Below, piece after piece: positions 52,177 to 61,572 of a stretch of DNA of 64,000 nucleotides (position 1 is its first letter; each line of letters starts with the position of its first letter). Below the pieces are notes generated by a model, which was not told the DNA's origin, did not search any database, and saw nothing but the letters and a program-made list of their open reading frames with translations. The translations under genes and the position numbers were made by a program. Source of the DNA: Niabella sp. (GTDB lineage: Bacteria > Bacteroidota > Bacteroidia > Chitinophagales > Chitinophagaceae); the NCBI GenBank assembly GCA_027493055.1, contig JAPUDO010000023.1, positions 47,581 through 111,580 on the forward strand, written 5' to 3'.

Positions 52177-54603
52177 CTACTTTCCCTTCAGGTATTTATC
52201 CAAAAACTGCTCCTGCTCCCAAAGCGTATGCAGCACATTTTCTTTGGCAGCGTACCCGTGACTTTCCTTTGGAAGGATCACCATCCGGGCCTGGCCACCT
52301 AAGCCTTTAATGGCCTGAAAATACCTTTCTGTTTGCAGTGTAAATGTACCCGGGTTATTATCGGCTTCACCATGGATCAGCAAAATGGGCTTTTTCATTT
52401 TTCGTGCATTCATAAATGGCGACATCGTGTTATATACCTCCGGTACATCCCAGTAATTGCGCTGCTCAGTTTGAAAACCGAAGGGGGTAAGTGTCCGGTT
52501 ATACGCGCCGCTGCGCGCAACACCACATGCAAAATCGCTGGAATGGGTAAGCAGGTTGGCTGTCATGAACGCCCCGTAAGAGTGCCCTCCTACAGCTACT
52601 TTGGTACGGTCTATATAACCTAATTTGTCCACTGCATCAATAGCGGCACGACCATTGGCTACTAATTGTTCAATAAAATTATCATTAGGTTCTTTGTCAC
52701 CTTCGCCAATGATGGGAAAAGAAGCATCGTCCAGCACTACATACCCTTTGGTAACCCAATAAACAAAAGAACCATAGGAAGGAAAAGTAAACTGGTTGGG
52801 GTTCTTATCGCTTTGTCCGGCACTGTTCTTATCCTTGAACTCCTCGGGGTATGCCCATATCAATAAAGGAAGCTTTTCTTTTTTATTCATATCATATCCT
52901 ACCGGCAGGTACAGCGTGCCGGACAGGTCCACGCCATCTGCCCGTTTATAATGGATCACTTCCTTATGCACATTAGCGATAGCCTCAAAAGGGTTTTTAT
53001 TAAAAGTAACCTGTTGTGGTGCTATTCTCTTTTTGTAGTTCCTGAAATAGTAATTGGGGTATTCATTTTTAGATTGTATCTGTACCAACGCTATACCGTT
53101 CTTAAAATCTTCAATAGAAAAAATATCTTCCTTTTTATCTTTAAAACTGCTTTGGTAAAGTCTTTTGGTTTTTAAAGTTTTCAGATTAAACTCATCAATG
53201 AACGGGAACTGGCCTTCTTTTGTAAATCCTTTGCCAATTAAAAACAAATTGCCGTTTTCTATTGCCAGCACAGGCCTGCCATATTCGTTTTCTTTGGTTT
53301 CAAATTTACCGGGATCACTGTAAATATCCTGGTAGTTACGATCCCCGATCAGCTTAGGCGCTTCGCCCGGCCGGGAAGGGTTTAAAAGATAGGTTGTAAG
53401 GTTGCGCGTATCATACCAGTTGTCATACAAAACAGCAGTAGTAGCATTGCCCCATATAATACCGCTAAAACGCTGCCGGGTTTTAGCCAGGGAAACCGGA
53501 TCGGATGTAAAAGGAGCTTCCCATACAAAAACCTCGTCACGGTAATCCACTTTATTAGCAGGGTCGCCTTTATCCAGCGCCTCCACATAATACAAAGCAG
53601 ATGGCTTGTCGCTTCTCCAATTCATAGCCCTTTTACCTGTTGGCACCGCCCCAAACCCTTTTGGTATAATTTCAACCAAAGGCGTTTCATTCACTGTTTT
53701 TATTTCATTGCCCTGCCTGTCATATACTTTTGTCACCTGCGGAAAGCGGCTTAGCGGAACAATATAAGAAAAGGGTTTTTTGATGGTAGTAAGCATGATA
53801 TAGTTGCCGTCAGGAGAAATAGATTGCTCTGAATACATGTCTGTATTTTTAAACAATTTTTTAGATCCATCAACACCCACATTATATAATTCAGAAGATA
53901 TAAGGGTTTCAAAATTCTGTTCATCTGTTTTATTTTTCAGCAGGTCCTGATAGGTCCTGTTCTGCGAAACCCTGCCATCTGCAGTGGATATAATTGGTCC
54001 TGTGGGCAGATCTTTTTTTGAATCAATCAAAGCTGACCGGTTCGCCGGTATAGTGCGCACCAGCAAGCTTGTATTATCCTTATGCCAGCTGTATGGCATT
54101 CCCATATTGGCATTAAGGTCAGCGCCTGTAATCCGGGTGGCTTTGGCTGTGGCAACATCTATCACCCACAGTTCCACTCCAGTAGCAGCTGTGTGGGTAA
54201 ATGCGATCCTGGAATCGTCAGGGCTCCAGGTTATATAAGTGATCCTGGGATTTTCGGGCAGACCTGTAACCTGCATGGGTTCAGCCTTTACATCTTTAAT
54301 TTTCCTGATCTTCAGGTTGTTGATATAGCTTACTGCCGCTGAAATATTAGTGACCGGGTTAATACGTAACCCGCCCAGTCTCATTTCATCCTGGTTCAGA
54401 TCGTCCAGTGTTTTATAGGCGCTCCTGTAAGAGAGCAGCATATAGTTTTTCCTGGTATCCATGGATACTAACGGAGCCGGTTCATAATCGGCAAGGGATA
54501 ATATCGGTTCAGATGGTTTTTGATACGTAAGGTCTTCCTGCGCCATTAAAGCGCTGAAAGAAAAAAAGCAGAAAAAAGCAGGTAAAAAAAAGAAGCGCAT
54601 CAT
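52177..54603 (-). CDS. Secreted S9 family prolyl oligopeptidase-like peptidase
   Basis: This protein of about 808 residues has a signal peptide (FFFLPAFFCFFSFSALMAQ), an N-terminal beta-propeller (about 100-540) with ITYITWSPDDSRIAFTHTA, and a C-terminal alpha/beta-hydrolase domain. In the longer 820-residue numbering the triad is Ser687 in VGGHSYGAFMTA, Asp760 in IHGEADNN and His794 in KESHGYA. It probably cuts peptides in the periplasm. The ATG pair at 54603/54600 starts the signal peptide, so it is preferred to 54639. It is divergent from DUF3127 and not obviously part of the neighbouring PUL. Confidence 0.92.
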   Translation of the reverse strand: MMRFFFLPAFFCFFSFSALMAQEDLTYQKPSEPILSLADYEPAPLVSMDTRKNYMLLSYRSAYKTLDDLNQDEMRLGGLRINPVTNISAAVSYINNLKIRKIKDVKAEPMQVTGLPENPRITYITWSPDDSRIAFTHTAATGVELWVIDVATAKATRITGADLNANMGMPYSWHKDNTSLLVRTIPANRSALIDSKKDLPTGPIISTADGRVSQNRTYQDLLKNKTDEQNFETLISSELYNVGVDGSKKLFKNTDMYSEQSISPDGNYIMLTTIKKPFSYIVPLSRFPQVTKVYDRQGNEIKTVNETPLVEIIPKGFGAVPTGKRAMNWRSDKPSALYYVEALDKGDPANKVDYRDEVFVWEAPFTSDPVSLAKTRQRFSGIIWGNATTAVLYDNWYDTRNLTTYLLNPSRPGEAPKLIGDRNYQDIYSDPGKFETKENEYGRPVLAIENGNLFLIGKGFTKEGQFPFIDEFNLKTLKTKRLYQSSFKDKKEDIFSIEDFKNGIALVQIQSKNEYPNYYFRNYKKRIAPQQVTFNKNPFEAIANVHKEVIHYKRADGVDLSGTLYLPVGYDMNKKEKLPLLIWAYPEEFKDKNSAGQSDKNPNQFTFPSYGSFVYWVTKGYVVLDDASFPIIGEGDKEPNDNFIEQLVANGRAAIDAVDKLGYIDRTKVAVGGHSYGAFMTANLLTHSSDFACGVARSGAYNRTLTPFGFQTEQRNYWDVPEVYNTMSPFMNARKMKKPILLIHGEADNNPGTFTLQTERYFQAIKGLGGQARMVILPKESHGYAAKENVLHTLWEQEQFLDKYLKGK

Positions 54604-54717
54604 ATTGTTTTTTACAAACCTACAGGAAATTTTCCCCAAAGGCGTTCATTGAACAGCAGAAATATAACAATATCAGCCCTGACAACAGATATTCATAAAG
54701 CTTATTGATTCACCCTT

Positions 54718-54725
54718 TATCTTTG
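54718..54725 (+). promoter_or_regulatory. -7 promoter box TATCTTTG of the DUF3127 gene
   Basis: TATCTTTG followed by C is a perfect match to the TAnnTTTG consensus and ends 17 bp before the ATG at 54743. It lies in the divergent space with the S9 peptidase gene. The -33 element is not evident. Confidence 0.6.
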
Positions 54726-54742
54726 CAGTTAATAAACAGTTT

Positions 54743-55093
54743 ATGGAATTAACAGCAAAATTAACACAGGTGCTTCCCTTACAAAGAGGCACCGGCAAAA
54801 CCGGTAATGAGTGGCGCAAACAGGATATTATTGTAGAAACCGCCGGACAATACCCTAAAAAAGTATGTATCTCTATCTGGGGCGATAAAATAAATGAAAA
54901 AATTTTACAGACAGGGAATATGCTGAATATATCCTTTGATGTGGAAAGCCGTGAGTTCAACGGCAGGTGGTACACCGATGTAAAGGCATGGAAGGTTGAA
55001 GCGGCAGGTAATACAGGCGGTGATAACAGCTACGCTGATGAAATGCCACCAGGTGTTCAATATAACGACTCACAGGACGATCTTCCGTTTTAG
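54743..55093 (+). CDS. DUF3127 OB-fold protein with SSB-like C-terminal tail
   Basis: This 116-residue protein matches DUF3127, a small OB-fold family related to single-stranded-DNA-binding proteins: MELTAKLTQVLPLQRGTG, EWRKQDIIVETAGQYPKKV, then ISFDVESREFNGRWYTDVKA. A flexible glycine/asparagine-rich linker leads to the final SQDDLPF, which resembles the acidic SSB tip (D-D-D-I-P-F) that recruits repair and replication proteins. It probably binds nucleic acid. It has its own promoter and is followed 70 bp later by a lipoprotein gene. Confidence 0.88.
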   Translation: MELTAKLTQVLPLQRGTGKTGNEWRKQDIIVETAGQYPKKVCISIWGDKINEKILQTGNMLNISFDVESREFNGRWYTDVKAWKVEAAGNTGGDNSYADEMPPGVQYNDSQDDLPF

Positions 55094-55163
55094 TTTTAAG
55101 CCTTTGTTATGAACAGGATAAAGTCTTTGTGCTTTAACTTTATCTATTGAAAACCTTATTGTA

Positions 55164-55856
55164 ATGAAAAAAATTTTTGCGCTTCTGGTGGTAAGCAGCG
55201 TGCTTATTGTTGGTTGCAAGAACGGATGTAAGAAAAAAGGAGATACGCCTCCATCAAACGAAGATTCCCTGAATGTGAACCTGGGCGAAAGGGCCGACTC
55301 TTTGCAAAACAATCCTCCCGTTCATATTGACTCTGTACAGCTAAAAGCCAGTAAAGACTCTATACTGACAAGCCTTACAAAAGAAGTACTGACCATATTT
55401 AAGAATAAGCAATACACCAGACTGGATTCGCTCATACACCCTGAAGAAGGCGTTCGCTTTTCTCCTTATGCAACTATATTGCCTGAGGATAACAGGTTTT
55501 CGCGCGAAGCCTTTCAAAAGCTGGTCACTGCTAATAAAAATAAAAAGCTGAACTGGGGCAATTATGACGGCAGCGGCGATCCTATTCTCTTAACTCCTGC
55601 CGAGTACTTCGGCAAGTTTGTTTACGATGCCAATTTTGTAAGCCCCCAGAAATTTGACATTAATGATTTTATACAAACCGGTAACTCGGTAAATAACCTC
55701 AGATCAAAATATGAAGGCTGCGACTTTACAGAAAGCCATTCTTCCGGCACAAAAAAATATGGTGAGATGGACTGGAAATCAGTAAGGCTGGTATTTAAGG
55801 AAGTGAACGGCAAATACTACCTGGTTGGGGTAGTGCACGACCAGTGGACGATATAA
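55164..55856 (+). CDS. Uncharacterised lipoprotein
   Basis: This 230-residue protein has a lipobox IVGC (Cys18) followed by a Lys/Cys-rich stretch (KNGCKKKGD) and a Ser/Asp-rich linker. The folded part (about 65-230) includes VLTIFKNKQYTRLDSLIHPE, GVRFSPYATI and a C-terminal MDWKSVRLVFKEVNGKYYLV followed by GVVHDQWTI, the pattern of an NTF2-like or SnoaL-like alpha+beta barrel that ends with a stored-state beta sheet. Function is unknown. A strong hairpin follows at 55887. Confidence 0.7.
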   Translation: MKKIFALLVVSSVLIVGCKNGCKKKGDTPPSNEDSLNVNLGERADSLQNNPPVHIDSVQLKASKDSILTSLTKEVLTIFKNKQYTRLDSLIHPEEGVRFSPYATILPEDNRFSREAFQKLVTANKNKKLNWGNYDGSGDPILLTPAEYFGKFVYDANFVSPQKFDINDFIQTGNSVNNLRSKYEGCDFTESHSSGTKKYGEMDWKSVRLVFKEVNGKYYLVGVVHDQWTI

Positions 55857-55886
55857 TAAGATAACAGTTTTCAGATGACAGTTGAC

Positions 55887-55920
55887 AGAAACGATGTGTG
55901 AGCGTTCGTACATCGTTTCT
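55887..55920. terminator. Hairpin between the convergent lipoprotein and MDR genes
   Basis: A perfect 11-bp stem AGAAACGATGT/ACATCGTTTCT with a 12-base loop lies between the convergent stops at 55856 and 55963. On the plus strand it is followed by TTTAT. It is probably a terminator, possibly working in both directions. Confidence 0.6.
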
Positions 55921-55962
55921 TTATCCGGTTATTGGCAATACAAGTTATTAGCTGTTGTTTTT

Positions 55963-56937
55963 TCAGATTAAAACTACCAACCGCTTCCCCCCCTCAATGT
56001 TCATATCCCAGGCATCTTGGATGTCTTTGAGCGGGATGTTTACGGTTTCGATTTTCAGCTTACCGTTTGCCGCGAGTTGGAACATTTCGGGAAGAATTTC
56101 GGTAATCAGTAATTTCACTTCTTCGCGTGTCCAGGTCCCAAGGCCCGAACCTGAAATCTGGATGTCTGTACTGCGTAAAATGGAAGAAGATAAAGTAATG
56201 GTATCGCTCATCATTCCGCCAACGGTAACAAAACGTGTACGATGCGAAAAACTGCCATTGCCTTTTAATGCAGACAAAATCAACTCTGCACTATGTCCCC
56301 ACAAATAATCAATCACCACATTAACCGGATTTTGTTGGTGTGCATTTTTTATTTGCTCAACAAAAGTTTCATCATCTTGTTTAAGAGAAATAATTTCATC
56401 TGCACCCAATGATAATAATTCTTTCAAAGATTGCTCGTTCCTGCCTGTTGCAATTACTTTTTTGGCGCCGTAATATTTGGCGATCTGCACCGAAATTTTT
56501 CCTGTAACGCCTGTTGCACCGTTAATCAGAACTGTTTCACCTTTTTGCAAACCCGCTCTGAAGTACAATGCCAAAGCCGACCCCATTACAGCATTGGGCA
56601 AGGCAGCGGCTGTTGCATCATCAATATTTTCAGGTAGCTTTACTATCCCGTTCTTTTCTACAATGGCTTTTTCGGCAATCATGCCACTTATGCCAATACC
56701 GTAAACCCGTGTTCCGTCTGCAAGCAAACCAACGCCATCCCCGCCTACAACTTTCGCTGCAAAAGCTTCGTTTTGTGTGGAATAATGTTTTCCGCTTGCC
56801 CGCATTTTGTCGAGGTTTTTCACGGCCGATGCTTTTACAGAAATCAACAACTCGTTTTCGTTTTGCACTTTTGGCTCTGCAAAATCTTCTACATATTTTG
56901 GCATTTCGCCTTTTTGAAATACTACTGCGGCTTTCAT
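55963..56937 (-). CDS. Zinc-free MDR-family NADPH oxidoreductase (quinone oxidoreductase-like)
   Basis: This cytoplasmic medium-chain dehydrogenase/reductase has 324 residues. The GroES-like N-terminal half is followed by the Rossmann motif GATGVTGKISVQIAKYYGAK (140-159), with A-T-G-R-N nearby suiting NADPH. The structural and catalytic zinc cysteines are absent, as in quinone oxidoreductases. The C-terminal motif LPEMFQLAANGKLKI is typical. It is downstream of a Crp/Fnr-type gene in the same direction, 144 bp away, which may control it. Confidence 0.9.
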   Translation of the reverse strand: MKAAVVFQKGEMPKYVEDFAEPKVQNENELLISVKASAVKNLDKMRASGKHYSTQNEAFAAKVVGGDGVGLLADGTRVYGIGISGMIAEKAIVEKNGIVKLPENIDDATAAALPNAVMGSALALYFRAGLQKGETVLINGATGVTGKISVQIAKYYGAKKVIATGRNEQSLKELLSLGADEIISLKQDDETFVEQIKNAHQQNPVNVVIDYLWGHSAELILSALKGNGSFSHRTRFVTVGGMMSDTITLSSSILRSTDIQISGSGLGTWTREEVKLLITEILPEMFQLAANGKLKIETVNIPLKDIQDAWDMNIEGGKRLVVLI

Positions 56938-57081
56938 CTTTTTATTTTTACTGTGGTCAGATGGAATTACACATAAAAATTAATTGCTCATAATTTTTAT
57001 ACTTCATCTCATTTTAAATATGCAAAATTAAACATCCATATTTTAGCAGGCAATAACATTTGTTATTAAATACAAGGTGAA

Positions 57082-57657
57082 TTATTCTTCTTTAGAGCGT
57101 TTACTTTTTATGCGGCTAAGATGAACGGTGGAGATTCCGAGGTAAGAAGCGATATAATGCTGTGGAACCCTTTTTACAATTTCGGGTCTTTCTTTTAGCA
57201 AGTTGAGATAGCGTTTTTGCGGGGTGTCTTTAATCATTGAAAAAAAATATTTCATATAGTCAAATGTCCTATCAAAGATTTTATTGATGAACATATCCCT
57301 CAAGTGTGGAATTTCCTTGATTTCTTCAAGTATCCTGTTTAAGTCATTTTTATGTATCCACCATAAAACACTTGGCTCAATGGTTTCTATGGTAACGGGG
57401 CTTGGAATATTTTTCCTGAAGCTTTCAATAGAACCTACTGTTTCATTTTCGAAGAAAAACTGGGAAGTAATATCTTTTCCATTGTTGTTAAACCACACAC
57501 GGATACAGCCTTTTTCAATCAGGAACATCTTTTTTGAAACTTCACCTTCGTGCAGAAGTGTAGTTTTGGCATAAATTTCAATGCGTTTAAAACAATTTGT
57601 ATAGTTGTTCCATTTGTCATCATCAAGCTGAAATTTATTTCTGAATTGTTCAAGCAT
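57082..57657 (-). CDS. Crp/Fnr-family transcriptional regulator
   Basis: This 191-residue protein has a cyclic-nucleotide-binding-like beta-roll (about 25-115, TLLHEGEVSKKMFLIEKGCI and FFFENETVGSIESF) and a short C-terminal helix-turn-helix (about 160-190, RVPQHYIASYLGISTVHLSRI). It has no Fe-S cysteine cluster and the phosphate-binding residues of cAMP-responsive Crp are not evident, so the ligand is unknown. Proteins of this size and pattern are numerous in Bacteroidota. It probably regulates the neighbouring MDR gene or itself. Confidence 0.9.
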   Translation of the reverse strand: MLEQFRNKFQLDDDKWNNYTNCFKRIEIYAKTTLLHEGEVSKKMFLIEKGCIRVWFNNNGKDITSQFFFENETVGSIESFRKNIPSPVTIETIEPSVLWWIHKNDLNRILEEIKEIPHLRDMFINKIFDRTFDYMKYFFSMIKDTPQKRYLNLLKERPEIVKRVPQHYIASYLGISTVHLSRIKSKRSKEE

Positions 57658-57789
57658 TTTTCTTATAGTTGTTAAGGTGCCGGTTTGTAAAACAGCAGGT
57701 AACAGGCTGATATACGTAATAAAAACGCGCTAATCATGCCAGCTTAGGTTCACCGGCGCAATAATATTACGTATTGTATGTATGCTCAC

Positions 57790-59076
57790 TTAAACCAACC
57801 CCTGCTTTCTCATACCAATATATGCGGTTACCTGGAAAATCACGATCATCACAATAATGGGAACGAGTATAACGAAAATGTCTTTGAGTTTTCCTCCTTC
57901 AAGGAACAGGCCGTAAAAGGCTTCAAGGCACCAATGCAGGGGCGATATGCGCATAATGCCCTGCATGGATTGCGGCATAGCAAAAGCAGGCACCAGCAGG
58001 CCGCCGATGGCCGCAAACAGTACAATAGTCACTGCTCCTATCCCATTGCTCTGTTCCTGGGTTTTGGCAAATACCCCTATCATAATAGCAAAGCTTGCTG
58101 CACACCAGCCGCATAAAATAATTACCAGCATCAGGCTGGCCATATCTTTAGGAAAATCAAGTCCTGGCAAGCCAATATGCGGGAACACCCATTTACCAAT
58201 AGAAAAAATGACCAGCGCCTGTAATACCGTAATAGTTATATAGGCTATTTGTTTGGATATCATAGCCAGCGTTAGCGAAGTAGGCATGGTTTTAAGGCGC
58301 ATAAAGCTGCCGCTGTTCTTTTCCCTTACAATACCTGCCCCAAGCGATATTACAATAAAGAACATGGCAAAAACCGTCCATGCCGGTATATTATGCTGCG
58401 TGGCATTTACTATAACATGGCCTCCGTCCTTAGAAACAGAAAATTGTTGGATAGGTGTTTGATTGGAGAGTATTTGCTGTTCCAGGCCAGCCGGCAGTTC
58501 TGCCGAATCATTGATAGCACTATACAATTGTCTTACAATATATTTGCTTTGCACGATCTGCAATACACTGTTAAGCGCGCCATCTATCCCTTGCCTGAAA
58601 GAGGCCTGCAATACCGGGTGATAGAATAATGTTACCGGTGCCACAGTATTTTTTTGCGATGCCTGTGTACTATCCGCAGCAACAGCAACCATTTGCAAGG
58701 CCTGTCCGGCAACATTTTCTGATTTCGCCAGCACATCGGCTGTATATTGCTCCGGCACTACCAGTGCCAGCAGGGCTTCTTTATCCTGCAGCCGCTGTTT
58801 CAGCATTCCCTCTCCCTGGCCCGGTAAAACTTCTTTTAAGGTAAACATGCCCCCGTTCTGCAATGCGGCTTCCAGCTCCTTCCCCGCAACGCCCTTATCC
58901 TTATTTAAAAAGAGCAGCGGAACTTTCTTATCATTCACCAATTCAAAAGTGCTGTTCTGAACAGTGGTAATAACTATAGCTAAAACAATGGGCATTACAA
59001 ACATAAGCGTAAGACCCACTTTATCGCGGGCCAGGATACGCCAGTCTTTTTTTATAGTTGCCCGGAGCTTGTACAT
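57790..59076 (-). CDS. ABC-2 type transporter permease
   Basis: This 428-residue inner-membrane protein starts KKDWRILARDKVGLTLMFVM with one transmembrane helix (about 20-40), a large extracellular region (about 41-230) and five further helices toward the C-terminus, including PAWTVFAMFFIVISLGAGIV and VLFAAIGGLLVPAFAMPQSM. This is the ABC2_membrane_3 pattern used by drug, lipid or polymer exporters (YhgE/YadH-like). No ATP-binding subunit or HlyD-type adaptor is encoded nearby in this window, so it must pair with one encoded elsewhere, or be a relic. Confidence 0.88.
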   Translation of the reverse strand: MYKLRATIKKDWRILARDKVGLTLMFVMPIVLAIVITTVQNSTFELVNDKKVPLLFLNKDKGVAGKELEAALQNGGMFTLKEVLPGQGEGMLKQRLQDKEALLALVVPEQYTADVLAKSENVAGQALQMVAVAADSTQASQKNTVAPVTLFYHPVLQASFRQGIDGALNSVLQIVQSKYIVRQLYSAINDSAELPAGLEQQILSNQTPIQQFSVSKDGGHVIVNATQHNIPAWTVFAMFFIVISLGAGIVREKNSGSFMRLKTMPTSLTLAMISKQIAYITITVLQALVIFSIGKWVFPHIGLPGLDFPKDMASLMLVIILCGWCAASFAIMIGVFAKTQEQSNGIGAVTIVLFAAIGGLLVPAFAMPQSMQGIMRISPLHWCLEAFYGLFLEGGKLKDIFVILVPIIVMIVIFQVTAYIGMRKQGLV

Positions 59077-59312
59077 ACCGGCGGCAAATGTAATTGTTTT
59101 TTCAGCTTTGATTCTGAATAGGTATATAGCATTTTCTTACCCGTGCCATTATTGCAAGAATAAATAATGTAGGGCAAGCAGAAACAGTAATCCAGCCTTT
59201 TCGCCTGTCCAATAACAAACAAAGGCATGACGTAAATCATATTCTTAGCAAAGAACAACTCTAATTTAGCGGTGCATTTTTAAACCAGAACCAACCCATA
59301 AATCTACCATAC

Positions 59313-59891
59313 ATGAAACTATATAAGAAATGGATATTGTATTTACTATTAGGTATAACTATAAAAGCTAATGCACAGCATGGGCAGGCGCACCAGAAGG
59401 AGCATTCAACCAGGGGCAACCTCCGTATTAGCACCGCAATGGGACATGCTTTTATTAAGAAAGCTTTGCATAAAGATTTAGAAACAGCCACAGTTTCGGC
59501 AGCAGCACTGGCTTTGGATGCAGATTACTGGTTTTTGAACAGGTTGGCTGCAGGCCTGCATTCTGACCTGGTATTTGAGAGCTTCCTGGTGGAGAAAAAA
59601 ACAGGAGGAGAAGAAGTTGATTTCATTGAACGTGAATATCCGCTCGCCATAGTACCGGTAATAATGTTCAGTCCAGTAAACCATGTCACCCTTATTGGAG
59701 GCGTAGGCAGAGAACTTAGCAGGGGAAAAAACCTTACATTATACCGCGGTGGCGCAGAGTATGGTTTCGAGTTACCTAACCATTGGGAGCTGGCGCTTTC
59801 TGCCATGTACGATGCCAAACATAAATCGTATGATACCTGGATGCTGGGATTGGGTATAAGCAAATGGATAGGACTATCACATAAACATTAG
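59313..59891 (+). CDS. Small secreted beta-barrel-like protein, unknown
   Basis: This 192-residue protein has a signal peptide (WILYLLLGITIKANA) and a histidine-rich start (QHGQAHQKEHSTRG). Alternating hydrophobic strands (RLAAGLHSDLVFESFLVE, ANALDADYW-like turns, HWELALSAMYDAKHKSYDTW) end with GLGISKWIGLSHKH, as expected for a small eight-stranded outer-membrane barrel. No family was recognised. It starts 236 bp from the divergent ABC permease and is followed by the convergent CysS gene. Confidence 0.65.
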   Translation: MKLYKKWILYLLLGITIKANAQHGQAHQKEHSTRGNLRISTAMGHAFIKKALHKDLETATVSAAALALDADYWFLNRLAAGLHSDLVFESFLVEKKTGGEEVDFIEREYPLAIVPVIMFSPVNHVTLIGGVGRELSRGKNLTLYRGGAEYGFELPNHWELALSAMYDAKHKSYDTWMLGLGISKWIGLSHKH

Positions 59892-59930
59892 TTGACAAGT
59901 TCATGACTTGTAGCCCATAGCTAAACAACT

Positions 59931-61433
59931 CTAATCCACGCTCCAGCTTACGCTTCCATCCTTTTCATCTTTCAGGTTAATGCCCATAGCAGCAAGCTGA
60001 TTGCGTATTTTATCCGATGTTACAAAGTCCTTACGGCTGCGGGCTTCTTTTCGTATGTCGATCAAAAGCTGCATAACATCTTTCAGCTTTTCATTATCAG
60101 CTTCAGATACATTTTTCAATCCAAAAATATCTTCGAGGTACACTTTAAACTGTTGCTGTAATTTTTGAAAAGTATTGGCCGACAAAGCGGTAACAGCCAC
60201 CAGGTTATCCTTCATGCCGTTGATAACCGGCGCCAGCTCAAACATATTGGCCAGCACCTTTGCGGTATTGATGTCATCGTTCATAAACTCGTCAAACTCA
60301 TCTGTCAGTTTATTTACTTTGGCATCTAATTCTTTATCACCGGCAGTTTCCGTTAACACATCGCTTTTTGATTGCAGTTTTTGCAGATTCTCATAAGCCT
60401 CCCACAACCTTTTTAATCCTTTTTCAGAAGCCTGCAGCGCTTCATTACTAAAATCAAGTGTACTGCGGTACTGGCTTTGTAAAATAAAAAATCTTACTGC
60501 CATTGGATGAAAAGCCTGGCTCAGTAATGGATGGTCACCGCTAAACAGTTCCGTAAGCTTAATTACGTTATTGTAGCTTTTACCCATTTTACGGCCGTTA
60601 ATGGTAATCATATTATTGTGCATCCAGTATTTTACCGGCGCGGTATGATTACAGATAGTGCTTTGCGCAATTTCGCTTTCGTGGTGTGGAAACTGCAAAT
60701 CCATTCCACCACCATGAATATCAAACTGCTTGCCCAGGTATTTGGTGGCCATTGCCGAGCACTCTATATGCCAGCCGGGAAACCCTTCTCCCCAGGGGCT
60801 TTGCCAACGCATAATATGCTGTGGCGGTGCCGCTTTCCATAAGGCAAAATCAGCAGGATTATTCTTCTCATCCTGCCCTTCCAGGTCTCTTGTATTTTCC
60901 AGCAGGTCTTCTAACTTTCTTCCGCTCAGCTTTCCATAATCATAATGGGCAGCATATTTCTTTACATCAAAATATACCGAACCGTTTCTTTCATAAGCAT
61001 ACCCATCTGCTATGATCTTCTTTATCATTTCGATCTGCTCCACAATATGCCCTGTTGCAGTAGGTTCTATGGAAGGCGGTATATTATTGAACTGAAGCAT
61101 GGCCCAGTGAAACAGGTTGGTGTATTTCTGTACCAGCTCCATAGGTTCCAGCTTTTCCAGTACTGCCTTGCTGGATATTTTGTCCTCGGCTTCGCGGCCT
61201 TCTTCTTCAAAATGGCCGGCATCGGTAATATTTCTTACATACCGAACTTTATATCCCAAATGAGTTAAATACCTGTATAGTACATCAAAGGTTACATAAG
61301 GCCTGGCATGGCCCAGGTGACTTTCTCCACTCACCGTGGGTCCGCACACGTACATACCCACATATCCCGGCGTAACCGGCTCAAAAACTTCTTTCTGCCT
61401 TGATAAAGAATTGTAAACTTTTAACTCACTCAT
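59931..61433 (-). CDS. cysS: Cysteinyl-tRNA synthetase
   Basis: This class I synthetase charges tRNA-Cys. It has 500 residues, the usual length. The HIGH-type motif is HLGH (39-42) in SGESHLGHARPYV, and the KMSKS-type loop is GRKMGKSYNN, with Gly replacing the first Ser. The zinc that selects cysteine is held by Cys30 in MYVCGPT, Cys in WHIECSAM and the His/Glu in LQFPHHESE. The C-terminal helices with RSRKDFVTSDKIRNQLAAMG are typical. A -7 box lies just upstream. Confidence 0.98.
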   Translation of the reverse strand: MSELKVYNSLSRQKEVFEPVTPGYVGMYVCGPTVSGESHLGHARPYVTFDVLYRYLTHLGYKVRYVRNITDAGHFEEEGREAEDKISSKAVLEKLEPMELVQKYTNLFHWAMLQFNNIPPSIEPTATGHIVEQIEMIKKIIADGYAYERNGSVYFDVKKYAAHYDYGKLSGRKLEDLLENTRDLEGQDEKNNPADFALWKAAPPQHIMRWQSPWGEGFPGWHIECSAMATKYLGKQFDIHGGGMDLQFPHHESEIAQSTICNHTAPVKYWMHNNMITINGRKMGKSYNNVIKLTELFSGDHPLLSQAFHPMAVRFFILQSQYRSTLDFSNEALQASEKGLKRLWEAYENLQKLQSKSDVLTETAGDKELDAKVNKLTDEFDEFMNDDINTAKVLANMFELAPVINGMKDNLVAVTALSANTFQKLQQQFKVYLEDIFGLKNVSEADNEKLKDVMQLLIDIRKEARSRKDFVTSDKIRNQLAAMGINLKDEKDGSVSWSVD

Positions 61434-61456
61434 TGTTCCTGCTTTTCTAAGGACTG

Positions 61457-61464
61457 CAAAAATA
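61457..61464 (-). promoter_or_regulatory. -7 promoter box TATTTTTG of cysS
   Basis: On the minus strand TATTTTTG followed by C fits the Bacteroidota -7 consensus exactly and lies 23 bp before the cysS ATG. The -33 element is weak. Confidence 0.55.
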
Positions 61465-61572
61465 GTGATATTGAATATGAAAGTGGAAGACGCTGGTTGG
61501 TTTACTTTTCGTCTTCTGCATCTGCCAGATCAAGATACCCTTGGATGAGCCTATAGTTTGAGCTTATTCTTT

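Noticed and set aside
59052-59258. 68-codon minus-strand frame upstream of the ABC-2 permease
   Set aside because: It overlaps the permease start in another frame, has no domain, no clear start signal and unlike amino-acid composition; it looks like chance.
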